A stretch of 8,070 nt of DNA from Thermoleophilia bacterium (GTDB lineage Bacteria; Actinomycetota; Thermoleophilia; Gaiellales; Gaiellaceae): positions 1 through 8,070 of the forward strand of contig JAICTB010000096.1 in NCBI GenBank assembly GCA_025936595.1, given 5' to 3'. The position numbers were made by a program, and so were the translations under genes. Under the pieces are notes generated by a model. That model was given only the letters and a program-made list of their open reading frames with translations. It did no database searches and was not told the origin of the DNA. Positions within the stretch are counted from its first letter, which is position 1; every line of letters starts with the position of its first letter. Of this stretch, positions 1 through 6,239 are shown piece by piece.

Positions 1-1
1 C

Positions 2-478
2 GCCGACCTCGACCTCGGTGGCCGCATTGCGCAGCTCCGCACCTGGGGGCTCGCTCACAGCCGCGGCGACCAGATCGTCTTCCTGCCGGAGGAGCGCGTG
101 CTCTTCACCGGCGATCTCGTCGAGGAGCGGTGCTTCGCGATCTTCCCCTGGTTCCCGCCGGACGACGTCGACGTCGACGGCGACCGGTGGATCGCCGTGC
201 TCGAGGAGCTGGAGCGGCTCGAGCCGGCGATCGTCGTGCCCGGCCACGGTGAGGCCGGCGGCGTCGAGACGATCGTGGCCGCGCGCGAATACATCGAGCT
301 CCTGCGGGCAGAGACCCGGCGGCTCGCCGGAGAGGGCCGGTCCGAGGACGAGGTCGCGGCCGAGCTCGACGGCTCCATGCGCGCGCTCCACCCCGACTGG
401 GCGCAGCCCGAGTGGATCGATTTCGGCGCGAGGTGCTTCTACACGACGTACGCGCGCGAGGCCGCCGACCGGTACTGA
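2..478 (+). CDS. Metallo-beta-lactamase-fold hydrolase, 3' part (5' end outside window)
   Basis: This is the C-terminal 158 residues of an MBL-fold metallohydrolase, open in frame from base 2 to a TGA at 476-478. Visible family motifs are GLAHSRGDQIV around residues 16-26, with a metal-ligand type His at 19; LFTGDL at 34-39, with the bridging Asp at 38; and VVPGHGE around 78-84, with the last His ligand at 82. The N-terminal HxHxDH motif must lie upstream of the window, so the active site cannot be fully checked. The tail after the last motif is helical, as in glyoxalase II-like hydrolases. Only six bases separate its stop from the GTG of the ABC ATPase, so the genes are probably co-transcribed. 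The hydrolase may process the transported solute or a derivative, which is inference from context. The substrate cannot be read from the sequence. The fold is confident, the role is not. Confidence 0.85.
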   Translation, partial: ADLDLGGRIAQLRTWGLAHSRGDQIVFLPEERVLFTGDLVEERCFAIFPWFPPDDVDVDGDRWIAVLEELERLEPAIVVPGHGEAGGVETIVAAREYIELLRAETRRLAGEGRSEDEVAAELDGSMRALHPDWAQPEWIDFGARCFYTTYAREAADRY

Positions 479-484
479 TTCGCT

Positions 485-1984
485 GTGGCGAGCGACGGCG
501 TCCTCCTCAGCGCGATCGGCATGCACAAGCATTTCGGCGGCGTCCACGCGCTGCGCGGAGCCGACCTCGAGGTGCGTCGCGCGGAGGTGCACAGCCTGGT
601 CGGCGCGAACGGCTCGGGGAAGTCCACGCTGCTGAACATCCTCTCGGGCCAGGTCGCGCCGGATGGAGGCACGATCACATTCGACGGCGCGCCGATCAGC
701 TTTCGCGATCCCACGCGTGCGCTTGCCGCCGGGATCGCAACCGTCACCCAGGAGACGACGCTCGTCCCCGAGCTCTCCGTGGCCGAAAACATCCTGCTCG
801 GCCCGCGCAAGGTGCGGCGCTGGTTCGGGATCGACTGGAAGGCGAGCCGCAGGCGGGCGATCGAGATCCAGCAGATGCTCGGTGCCGAGTTCTCCGTCGA
901 CGATCCGGTCTCCAGCCTGCCGCCCGATCAGCAGCAGCTGGTCGAGATCGCGCGTGCGCTCTCGATGAACGCCCGTCTCCTACTGCTCGACGAACCGACC
1001 AGCTCGTTGACCGAGGCCGAGGTCGAGTCGCTCTTCGCGCTCGTCCGGTCGCTCAAGCGCCGGGGGCTGACGACGATCTTCGTCTCGCACCGCCTGAGCG
1101 AGCTGTTCGCGCTGGCGGACCGGGTCACGATCCTGCGCGACGGGCGAACGGTCGAAGCCGGCGAGATCGGCAGCTACGACGCCGACCGGATCATCGAGCG
1201 TATGGTCGGCGCCGCGCCGGTACCGCCGGCGGGATCGGCGGCGGACGGGGCCGGCGCCGCGCCGGTCCTGCGGGTACGCGGGCTCTCGGTGCCGGGGCAC
1301 GTGCACGACGCGACCCTGTCGGTCGGCGCGGGAGAGGCGGTCGGGATCGCGGGCCTGACGGGGTCCGGCCGGGCAGAGCTCCTCGACGCCATCTTCGGCA
1401 CGCGCCGGCCGAGCGCCGGAGAGATCGAGCTCGACAGTGCCCTGCTCCGCCACGGCCGTGTCTCGGAGGCGATCGAACGCGGGCTCGCCTACGTCCCCGG
1501 TGACCGGAAGAACGTCGGGCTCGTGCTGAAGATGACAGTGGCGGAGAACCTGATGATGGCGACGACAAGCCGCTCGATGCGGCTGCGGACCCCGCCGCGC
1601 GCGCGGGAGCGGGCGGAGGCGCGTGCCCTGGCCGAGGAGTTCGGGATCGTCGCCGCCTCACCGGACGTGGCGTGCTCGACCCTGAGCGGCGGCAACCAGC
1701 AGAAGGTCGTGATCGCGAAATGGATGCAGTGCCGGCCGCGCATTCTTCTGATGGACGAGCCCACGCGTGGTGTCGACGTCGGCGCGAAGCGCGAGATCTA
1801 CCGGCTGCTCGGAGATGCGAAGGCGCGGGGCGTGGGCATCCTCGTCAGCTCGTCCGAGACCGAAGAGCTGCTGCTCGTCTGCGATCGAATCCTCGTGATG
1901 TTTCGTGGGCGGATCGTCGCCTCGATCGACCGTGAGCATGCGACCGAGGCAAACCTCGCGCACTACGCCATGGGGCAGCAATGA
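485..1984 (+). CDS. Sugar ABC transporter ATPase, two fused NBDs (CUT2/RbsA type)
   Basis: This 499-residue protein matches the usual length of RbsA/MglA-type ATPases, which carry two nucleotide-binding domains and power monosaccharide import at the membrane. NBD1 has Walker A GANGSGKST (40-48), a Q-loop Gln at 89, Walker B LLLLDEP (165-171) and an H-loop His at 202. Its signature is degenerate: LPPDQQQ (145-151) instead of LSGGQQQ. NBD2 (about 262-499) has the degenerate Walker A GLTGSGR (290-296) normal for this family, an intact signature LSGGNQQ (400-406), Walker B LLMDEPTRG (421-429), and Ser residues where the switch His would sit. One composite site, Walker A1 with signature 2, therefore looks competent. 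GTG at 485 is preferred because the beta-strand before the ABC core begins just after it; ATG at 521 would cut into the domain. No clear Shine-Dalgarno is seen, consistent with coupling to the hydrolase gene upstream. The substrate is unknown. Confidence 0.95.
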   Translation: MASDGVLLSAIGMHKHFGGVHALRGADLEVRRAEVHSLVGANGSGKSTLLNILSGQVAPDGGTITFDGAPISFRDPTRALAAGIATVTQETTLVPELSVAENILLGPRKVRRWFGIDWKASRRRAIEIQQMLGAEFSVDDPVSSLPPDQQQLVEIARALSMNARLLLLDEPTSSLTEAEVESLFALVRSLKRRGLTTIFVSHRLSELFALADRVTILRDGRTVEAGEIGSYDADRIIERMVGAAPVPPAGSAADGAGAAPVLRVRGLSVPGHVHDATLSVGAGEAVGIAGLTGSGRAELLDAIFGTRRPSAGEIELDSALLRHGRVSEAIERGLAYVPGDRKNVGLVLKMTVAENLMMATTSRSMRLRTPPRARERAEARALAEEFGIVAASPDVACSTLSGGNQQKVVIAKWMQCRPRILLMDEPTRGVDVGAKREIYRLLGDAKARGVGILVSSSETEELLLVCDRILVMFRGRIVASIDREHATEANLAHYAMGQQ

Positions 1985-3030
1985 CCGCCGCGACCGACGT
2001 GGAGCCCGCGCCGCCCGCCCGGAAGCCGCTCGTCGGGCGGCTGTGGAGCTGGTCCTCCGGCAATCAGTTCGTCGGCGTCCTCGCGCTCCTGATCTGCCTC
2101 GTGATCGCGTTCTCGATCGTAGAGCCGCGGTTCTTCACCGTCGCGAACATCCGCGTGATGCTCACCGGCGTGGCGATCCTCTGGATGGTCTCGCTCGGCC
2201 TGACGGTCGTGATGCTCACCGGCGGCTTCGACCTTTCGCTCGGGTCGATGCTCAGTCTCTCCGGCTTCATCTTCATCGGTTTCTACCTGCACCTCGGGAT
2301 ACCCGCGCTCCTCGCCGTGATCCTCACGGTCATCGCAGGGGCACTCATCGGCGGCCTCGTCAACGGCTTCCTGATCGGCCGCGTTGGGATGCCGTTCCTC
2401 GTGGTCACGATCGGGACGCTTTCCCTCTATCAGGGCGTCACCTATCTCGTCTCGAACGGTCAGACGACGTCGCTGACGTCGTCGCTGCTCGACGCGATCG
2501 GGTTCAACACCGCGCTCGGCATCCCGATCACGGTCTGGATCATGATCGCGACGTTCTTCGTCTCGCTGTTCGTGCTTCGCATGACCTACTTCGGTCGCGA
2601 CGTCTACGCCACCGGCGGCAACCCTGCCGCCGCCCGCCTTGCAGGGGTGAACGTGACGCGAACGCTGATTGCGGCCTACGCGATCGCCGGCGGGATGGCC
2701 GCCCTCGCCGGAGTGCTCCAGGACGCGTTCATCAGCGCGGCGAGCCCGGCCGGATCCGGCACGATCATCTTCGACGCGACCGCGGCGGTGCTGCTCGGCG
2801 GCACCGTGCTCGGAGGCGGGATCGGCGGCGTCGGCGGGACAGTCGTCGGGGTCCTGTTCCTCGGCGTCCTGCAGAACGGCCTGTCGCTCGCCGGGCTTGC
2901 CGCGGCGTGGCAGCAGGTGATCTCGGGCGCGATCGTGATCCTCGCGGTGCTCGGCCAGCAGCTCCAGCGCGGACGGCGGCCGACCTTCGACCCGGGAGCG
3001 CTCTTCCGGCGGCGGCGCGACCGCGCGTAG
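1981..3030 (+). CDS. Sugar ABC transporter permease (CUT2/RbsC type)
   Basis: This 349-residue polytopic membrane protein is the channel subunit partnering the preceding ATPase. After a cytoplasmic N-tail of about 28 residues come multiple hydrophobic segments, beginning around 30-47, 62-80, 90-112 and 108-130. The family hallmark GGFDLSLGS is at 81-89 (compare GGIDLSVGS in RbsC). A cytoplasmic loop GRDVYATGGNPAAARLAGVN (205-224) corresponds to the ATPase-contacting segment of CUT2 permeases. The Gly-rich region 273-290 (LGGTVLGGGIGGVGGTVV) is also typical. The C-terminus is strongly basic (LFRRRRDRA), as expected for a cytoplasmic tail. The ATG overlaps the ATPase stop codon in an ATGA, which implies translational coupling and balanced stoichiometry. 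Family assignment is firm; the transported sugar is not deducible. Confidence 0.95.
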   Translation: MTAATDVEPAPPARKPLVGRLWSWSSGNQFVGVLALLICLVIAFSIVEPRFFTVANIRVMLTGVAILWMVSLGLTVVMLTGGFDLSLGSMLSLSGFIFIGFYLHLGIPALLAVILTVIAGALIGGLVNGFLIGRVGMPFLVVTIGTLSLYQGVTYLVSNGQTTSLTSSLLDAIGFNTALGIPITVWIMIATFFVSLFVLRMTYFGRDVYATGGNPAAARLAGVNVTRTLIAAYAIAGGMAALAGVLQDAFISAASPAGSGTIIFDATAAVLLGGTVLGGGIGGVGGTVVGVLFLGVLQNGLSLAGLAAAWQQVISGAIVILAVLGQQLQRGRRPTFDPGALFRRRRDRA

Positions 3031-3037
3031 GCGCCGA

Positions 3038-3066
3038 TTGAAATCTGATCAAAGATCACTTATCGT
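3038..3066 (+). promoter_or_regulatory. Candidate sigma-70-type promoter for the sugar-binding protein gene
   Basis: TTGAAA (3038-3043) and TATCGT (3061-3066) are separated by exactly 17 bases in a stretch clearly more AT-rich than the flanking genes. They match the TTGACA/TATAAT consensus at 5 and 4 positions. The element lies in the 92-bp gap between the permease stop and the binding-protein start, where an extra promoter would allow the binding protein to be made in excess over the membrane subunits. The assignment rests on consensus matching only. Confidence 0.5.
3046..3058. repeat. Short inverted repeat in the promoter spacer (possible operator)
   Basis: TGATC-AAA-GATCA is a perfect 5-3-5 inverted repeat lying entirely between the candidate -35 and -10 boxes of the binding-protein promoter. 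Position and symmetry suit a repressor half-site pair. It is short and could occur by chance. No transcription factor gene for the transporter is inside the window. Confidence 0.35.
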
Positions 3067-3122
3067 CGCCGTGGGTTCGTTTTCGTCGTGTTGCATCGAT
3101 CGTGGATGGGAGCGTGAGACGA

Positions 3123-4217
3123 ATGAGCAGGATCTCTCGGAGAGTTGCCGTCGGCGTGCCGGCGATGTGTGTTCTCGTCGCCGCGGCAGCGCTTCTCGCG
3201 GTGTCCGCGCAGGGCGCAGCGACGACCGCTGCGACCGCTGCCGCGATCAAGCCGTACCGTGGTTTCGAGACGAAGTACCCGCAGAGCTTCCCCACACCGA
3301 AGAAGATTGCGGGCAAGAAGTACACGATCGGCTGCCAGAACCCGGTCGGGCCGGGCAACGAGACGACGGCAACGTTCTGCAAGGGCGTGCAGGCGGAGGC
3401 GAGCGCGCTCGGCATGAAGTACATCGGGCTCGACGACGACCTCAGCATCGACAAGCAGGTCAGTAACTTCGGCCAGCTGCTCGCGCGGCGTGCGAACGCG
3501 ATCGCGCTCTACCCGCTCGCGCCGAACGCGCTCCGCGCCTCTCTCGCGAAGGCGAAGAAGCAGGGCGTTGCCGTGATCGGCTTCAACGTCACGTTCACGA
3601 AGAGCGCCAAGGCGCCCGGTTACAACGCGCAGGTCTGGGAGGGCCGCGACAGCGAGGCGTACCTCTCGGTCGCCCAGATGGCGCAGCTCGCGCCGCATGG
3701 GAAGATCGCGATCGTCGGCATTGGTGCGCCGGTGCCGGCGATCAAGTACCTCGCGCAGCGCTATCGCTTCTGGGCGAAGCGGTTCGGGCTGCAGATCGTC
3801 GGCGAGCAGGACAACCCGACCGACGACATCACCGGTGGCCGCCAGGCGATGAGCGGGCTCCTCGGCAAGTACTCCAGCATCGACGGTGTTCTCGCCTATA
3901 ACGACGAAAGCGCAGTCGGCTCCTACACCGCGGCGCGCAGCGCGGGCCGCAGCGGCATCAAGATCATCGGCATCAACGGCTCCAGCCTGGGCATCTCGGC
4001 GCTGAAGGCCGGGCACGTGGCGGCGATCGTCCAGGTCGACGCGGTCAACCAGGGCGCGCAGGCAGCCGGCGCTGCGTACGACGTGCTCACGAAGCACGGC
4101 AAGCTGCCGAACGTCGTCGTGCGTCGACCGCGCCTGCTCACCAAGGGCAACCTCGGCTCAGTCGCCTCCTGGTCGAACGAGCTCGCACGGATCAAGAGCG
4201 GGCACCTCTCGCACTGA
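3123..4217 (+). CDS. Sugar ABC transporter substrate-binding protein (RbsB-like, periplasmic-binding-protein fold)
   Basis: This 364-residue secreted binding protein captures the solute and delivers it to the permease encoded upstream. MSRISRR followed by a hydrophobic core (about 8-28) and SAQGA-AT near residue 32 forms a Sec signal peptide. No lipobox Cys is present; the Cys at 15 sits inside the hydrophobic core behind Met. The mature part has the type I binding-protein pattern: the opening strand KKYTIGCQNPVGPGNETTAT; an N-terminal lobe with IGLDDDLSIDKQVSNFGQLL and NAIALYPLAP; GKIAIVGIG opening the second lobe; and DGVLAYNDESAVG and IKIIGINGSS near the hinge, followed by the C-terminal VDAVNQGAQAAG segment. 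ATG at 3123 is preferred because GGGAG (3108-3112) sits about 10 bases upstream and the signal peptide begins properly there. GTGs at 3102 and 3114 have no suitable ribosome-binding site. The ligand is unknown. Confidence 0.93.
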   Translation: MSRISRRVAVGVPAMCVLVAAAALLAVSAQGAATTAATAAAIKPYRGFETKYPQSFPTPKKIAGKKYTIGCQNPVGPGNETTATFCKGVQAEASALGMKYIGLDDDLSIDKQVSNFGQLLARRANAIALYPLAPNALRASLAKAKKQGVAVIGFNVTFTKSAKAPGYNAQVWEGRDSEAYLSVAQMAQLAPHGKIAIVGIGAPVPAIKYLAQRYRFWAKRFGLQIVGEQDNPTDDITGGRQAMSGLLGKYSSIDGVLAYNDESAVGSYTAARSAGRSGIKIIGINGSSLGISALKAGHVAAIVQVDAVNQGAQAAGAAYDVLTKHGKLPNVVVRRPRLLTKGNLGSVASWSNELARIKSGHLSH

Positions 4218-4222
4218 AGCTC

Positions 4223-4260
4223 GCGGGCGGGATCGGACCCAGAGGTCTGATCCCGCCCGC
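4223..4260 (+). terminator. Strong hairpin after the transporter operon, probable transcription terminator
   Basis: A 16-bp GC-rich stem (4223-4238 with 4245-4260, one G-U pair, six-base loop CCAGAG) begins five bases after the binding-protein stop. There is no good U-tract; only GTTAGTT follows a little downstream. Such U-poor hairpins are common at operon ends in high-GC actinobacteria. It could instead protect the 3' end of the mRNA. Confidence 0.7.
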
Positions 4261-4284
4261 CGTTAGTTGCCGCGTTTCCGGGCG

Positions 4285-4300
4285 TCCCTCGAACGAGGGA
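4285..4300. repeat. Perfect 16-bp palindrome upstream of the HD-GYP gene (possible operator)
   Basis: TCCCTCG-AA-CGAGGGA has 7-bp arms around two bases. It lies in the 177-bp intergenic region, about 95 bases before the preferred HD-GYP start and after the operon-end hairpin. The near-absence of a loop disfavours an RNA terminator and favours a dimeric-protein binding site. It does not match the actinobacterial LexA box, which needs CGAAC-N4-GTTCG. No factor can be assigned. Confidence 0.4.
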
Positions 4301-4394
4301 TCTTCGCCCGCGTGCCCCCGGCTGACGTGTTTCTGTGGTCATACTGGCGTCGCGTTACTTCGACTGCTGCGGCCGATGCGACGAAAGGGGCCGC

Positions 4395-5642
4395 GTGCAG
4401 GAGTGGATCGTTTGGGCATTGATCGGTCTCGCGGGGTGGTTCGGCGTCTCGATCCTCGTAGGGTTGGTCCTGGGTCGCATGCTTGCCCTCAACGAGCGCG
4501 GCCGCGTGTCCGTGCGCAGCGACGAAGAGCTGGTCGAGCCGGTCCGCGCAGTCGATCCGGTCTCGCCGTACGAGCCCCGGCTCAAGGTGCTGGTCGTCGA
4601 CGACGATCCGCGCCTGCGGCTTCTGCTGAAGACCACGCTCGCGTCGGACGAATACGCGGTGGAAGAAGCGGCTTCGGCCGAGGAGGCAATCGAGCTCGCG
4701 CGCTTCTTCCGGCCGCGCGTTGTCGTCGCCGACCTCGGCCTACCCGGGCGAGATGGGCTCTGGCTCTCCGGGCAGCTCAAGCTCCAGGACGCCGAAACCG
4801 CGGTGATCGTCTTGACCGGCGCGGACACGCCGGTGGAGGCAGTCGAGCGAGCAGGCGCCGACGGGCTTCTGCGCAAGCCGTTCAGCCCGGTCGAGCTGCT
4901 CGACGCGCTGGATGTGAAGAGCGGCCGCTGGTCGCCGCCGGACGACCTCGGAGACGCGAACGACGGTGACGCGCAGCTCCTCGAGTACGCGCGCGACCTG
5001 AGCCGCCTCGTCACGGTCGAGCGCTCGAGCCGGCTGCTGCTCCAGCAGGCGTACCTGCAGACGGTCTCGGCGCTCGCCGATGCGCTCGAGGCGAAGGACC
5101 CGGTGACCGGCAGCCACGCCGAGCGCGTTCAGCACTACGCGCTCGAGCTGTCGCGCGCGGTCGACAAGTCGCTGCTGCTCGATCAGAGCTTGCGCTACGG
5201 CTACCTGCTCCACGACATCGGCAAGATCGGCGTGCCGGAGCAGATCCTCAACAAGCACGGCGCGTTGACCCCGCGCGAGCTCTCGCTGATGCGACGCCAT
5301 CCGGTCGTCGGCGCCGAGATGCTGCGAAATGTCGAGTTGCTTCAGGGAAGCGGCCTGGGAGTCGTCCGCTCGCATCACGAACGGTGGGACGGCACCGGTT
5401 ACCCCGACCGGCTCGGCGGTGAGGTGATACCGATCGGCGCGCGCGTCTTCGCGGTCGCCGACGCACTGGATGCGATGACGTCCGACCGTCCGTATCGCAA
5501 CGCGCGGTCGTGGGACGAGGCGGTAAGTGAGATCATCGTCTGCGGCGGCACGCACTTCGATCCCACCGTCGTCGCCGCGCTCGCGCGCCGCGAGTCGGAC
5601 CTGCACGCGATCCGAAACTCCTTCGCAGCAGCCGTGGCATAG
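4395..5642 (+). CDS. Membrane-anchored response regulator with HD-GYP domain (predicted c-di-GMP phosphodiesterase)
   Basis: Residue numbers assume the GTG at 4395 (415 residues). One membrane segment (about 4-27, WIVWALIGLAGW onward) is followed by RMLALNERGR, which places the rest in the cytoplasm. The receiver (about 64-172) has the acidic triplet VDDD (68-71), phospho-acceptor Asp 113 in VADLGLPGRDG, Thr 141 and Lys 161 in LRKPFSP. A helical linker (about 194-235) precedes an intact HD-GYP domain: KDPVTGSHAERV (234-245), HDIGKIGVPEQIL (273-285), HPVVG (302-306), HHERWDGTGYP (327-337) and FAVADALDAMTSDRPYR (352-368). HD-GYP enzymes hydrolyse cyclic di-GMP with two or three metal ions, and all motif classes are present, so activity is expected. 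GTG 4395 follows AAAGGGG (4384-4390). An in-frame GTG at 4335 would add 20 Cys- and Arg-rich residues with no ribosome-binding site. No partner histidine kinase is in view. Confidence 0.93.
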   Translation: MQEWIVWALIGLAGWFGVSILVGLVLGRMLALNERGRVSVRSDEELVEPVRAVDPVSPYEPRLKVLVVDDDPRLRLLLKTTLASDEYAVEEAASAEEAIELARFFRPRVVVADLGLPGRDGLWLSGQLKLQDAETAVIVLTGADTPVEAVERAGADGLLRKPFSPVELLDALDVKSGRWSPPDDLGDANDGDAQLLEYARDLSRLVTVERSSRLLLQQAYLQTVSALADALEAKDPVTGSHAERVQHYALELSRAVDKSLLLDQSLRYGYLLHDIGKIGVPEQILNKHGALTPRELSLMRRHPVVGAEMLRNVELLQGSGLGVVRSHHERWDGTGYPDRLGGEVIPIGARVFAVADALDAMTSDRPYRNARSWDEAVSEIIVCGGTHFDPTVVAALARRESDLHAIRNSFAAAVA

Positions 5643-5645
5643 CTC

Positions 5646-5687
5646 CCTGGCGCGGCGCCGGGTCGCGGCGTGTCCGGATGCCATCCG
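5646..5687. terminator. Paired small hairpins between convergent genes, possible bidirectional terminator
   Basis: The 102-bp gap between the HD-GYP stop and the soxR stop contains CCTGGCG-CGG-CGCCGGG (5646-5662, one G-U pair) and CGGATG-C-CATCCG (5675-5687, perfect). Neither has a U-tract in either direction, and the second loop is too tight to form fully. The gap otherwise shows nothing coding. Terminator function is plausible from position but weakly supported. Confidence 0.3.
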
Positions 5688-5744
5688 CGTTGTACTGGCG
5701 TCTGCGGAAGGAGGTACTACTGGTCGAACCTGCACGGGCGCGCT

Positions 5745-6200
5745 TCAGGCGTGCGCGCGTCGACTGTCGCGCCTCAGGTAGTGCGCGCCGGCGCCGAGCT
5801 CCGCAGCTTCGTCGTCGGGATTGAGGAGCGTGCACCGGTCGATCGAGAGGCAGCCGCACCCGATGCACGTCGTCAGCCGGTTGCGAAGCGCCTGCAGTGC
5901 GGAGATGCGGCGGTCTATGTCGGTCCGCCACCCGCGCGAGAGGCGCTCCCAGTCGCGGCGGGTTGGCGTCCGCCGGGCGGGCAGGGTGTCGAGCGCTGCA
6001 CGGATCTCCTCGAGCGGCATCCCGGCGGCGCGGCCTGCCTGGACGAGGGCGACTCGGCGGAGCGTGGCGCGTGCGTAGCGGCGCTGGTTGCCGCTCGTCC
6101 GGTCAGCAGTGATCAGCCCCTGCGACTCGTAGAAGCGAAGGGCAGACGCCGCGACGCCGCTGCGCGCTGACAGCTCGCCGATCGTCAGTTCCTCGGGCAC
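5745..6200 (-). CDS. soxR: SoxR redox-sensing transcriptional activator (MerR family)
   Basis: This 151-residue MerR-family regulator resembles SoxR throughout. The N-terminal winged helix-turn-helix is LTIGELSARSGVAASALRFY (5-24), followed by ESQGLI and the wing with NQRRY (38-42). A dimerisation helix follows (about 80-110). The cluster motif CIGCGCLSIDRC gives Cys 112, 115, 117 and 123 in the CX2CXCX5C spacing that holds the [2Fe-2S] centre in SoxR. LNPDDEAAELGAGAHYL after it matches the SoxR C-terminal signature. SoxR binds DNA constitutively and activates when its cluster is oxidised, by redox-cycling compounds or superoxide stress. Outside enterobacteria it usually controls oxidoreductase, monooxygenase and efflux genes directly rather than through SoxS. 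The GTG start gives the full MerR N-terminus; only a weak GAAG lies just upstream. A soxbox-like site ends four bases from this start, so autoregulation is likely. It is convergent with the HD-GYP gene. Confidence 0.95.
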   Translation of the reverse strand: MPEELTIGELSARSGVAASALRFYESQGLITADRTSGNQRRYARATLRRVALVQAGRAAGMPLEEIRAALDTLPARRTPTRRDWERLSRGWRTDIDRRISALQALRNRLTTCIGCGCLSIDRCTLLNPDDEAAELGAGAHYLRRDSRRAHA

Positions 6201-6231
6201 TTGACTTCAACAATACTTGAGGTTCTAGCCT
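6201..6231 (+). promoter_or_regulatory. SoxR-type promoter with soxbox, driving the Rieske gene
   Basis: TTGACT (6201-6206) and TAGCCT (6226-6231) are separated by 19 bases. This overlong spacing is the hallmark of MerR-family promoters, which need regulator-induced DNA distortion. Between and overlapping them lies CTTCAACAATACTTGAGG (6205-6222), identical at 13 of 18 positions to the E. coli soxS soxbox CCTCAAGTTAACTTGAGG as I recall it. The right arm ACTTGAGG is identical, and the six-base core separates CTTCAA from TTGAGG. The element sits beside soxR itself, and transcription would begin near 6236-6240, heading into the Rieske gene. The opposite strand may also carry the soxR promoter (TAGAAC or TATTGT as -10), which would make the site autoregulatory; that part is weaker. 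Confidence 0.8.
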
Positions 6232-6239
6232 CTGCTGCG

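Noticed and set aside
412..1503. 363-codon plus-strand frame overlapping the hydrolase and ATPase genes
   Set aside because: It is a shifted reading of both genes, extremely Arg-rich, with no domain.
3060..4097. 345-codon minus-strand frame opposite the binding-protein gene
   Set aside because: Composition is typical of a high-GC shadow frame, there is no domain pattern, and it fully overlaps a convincing gene.
4322..4345. CTGACG/CATACT as promoter of the HD-GYP gene
   Set aside because: The spacing is only 12 bases and both boxes are poor. No convincing promoter was found in this intergenic region, although one must exist there or upstream.
4740..5735. 331-codon minus-strand frame opposite the HD-GYP gene
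   Set aside because: It is a shadow of the HD-GYP coding sequence; no motif and no plausible start signal.
5706..5740. GGAAGGAGG at 5706-5714, a near-perfect Shine-Dalgarno between the convergent genes
   Set aside because: No ATG, GTG or TTG follows at usable distance. A CTG at 5720 would read antisense to the soxR end and encodes nothing recognisable.
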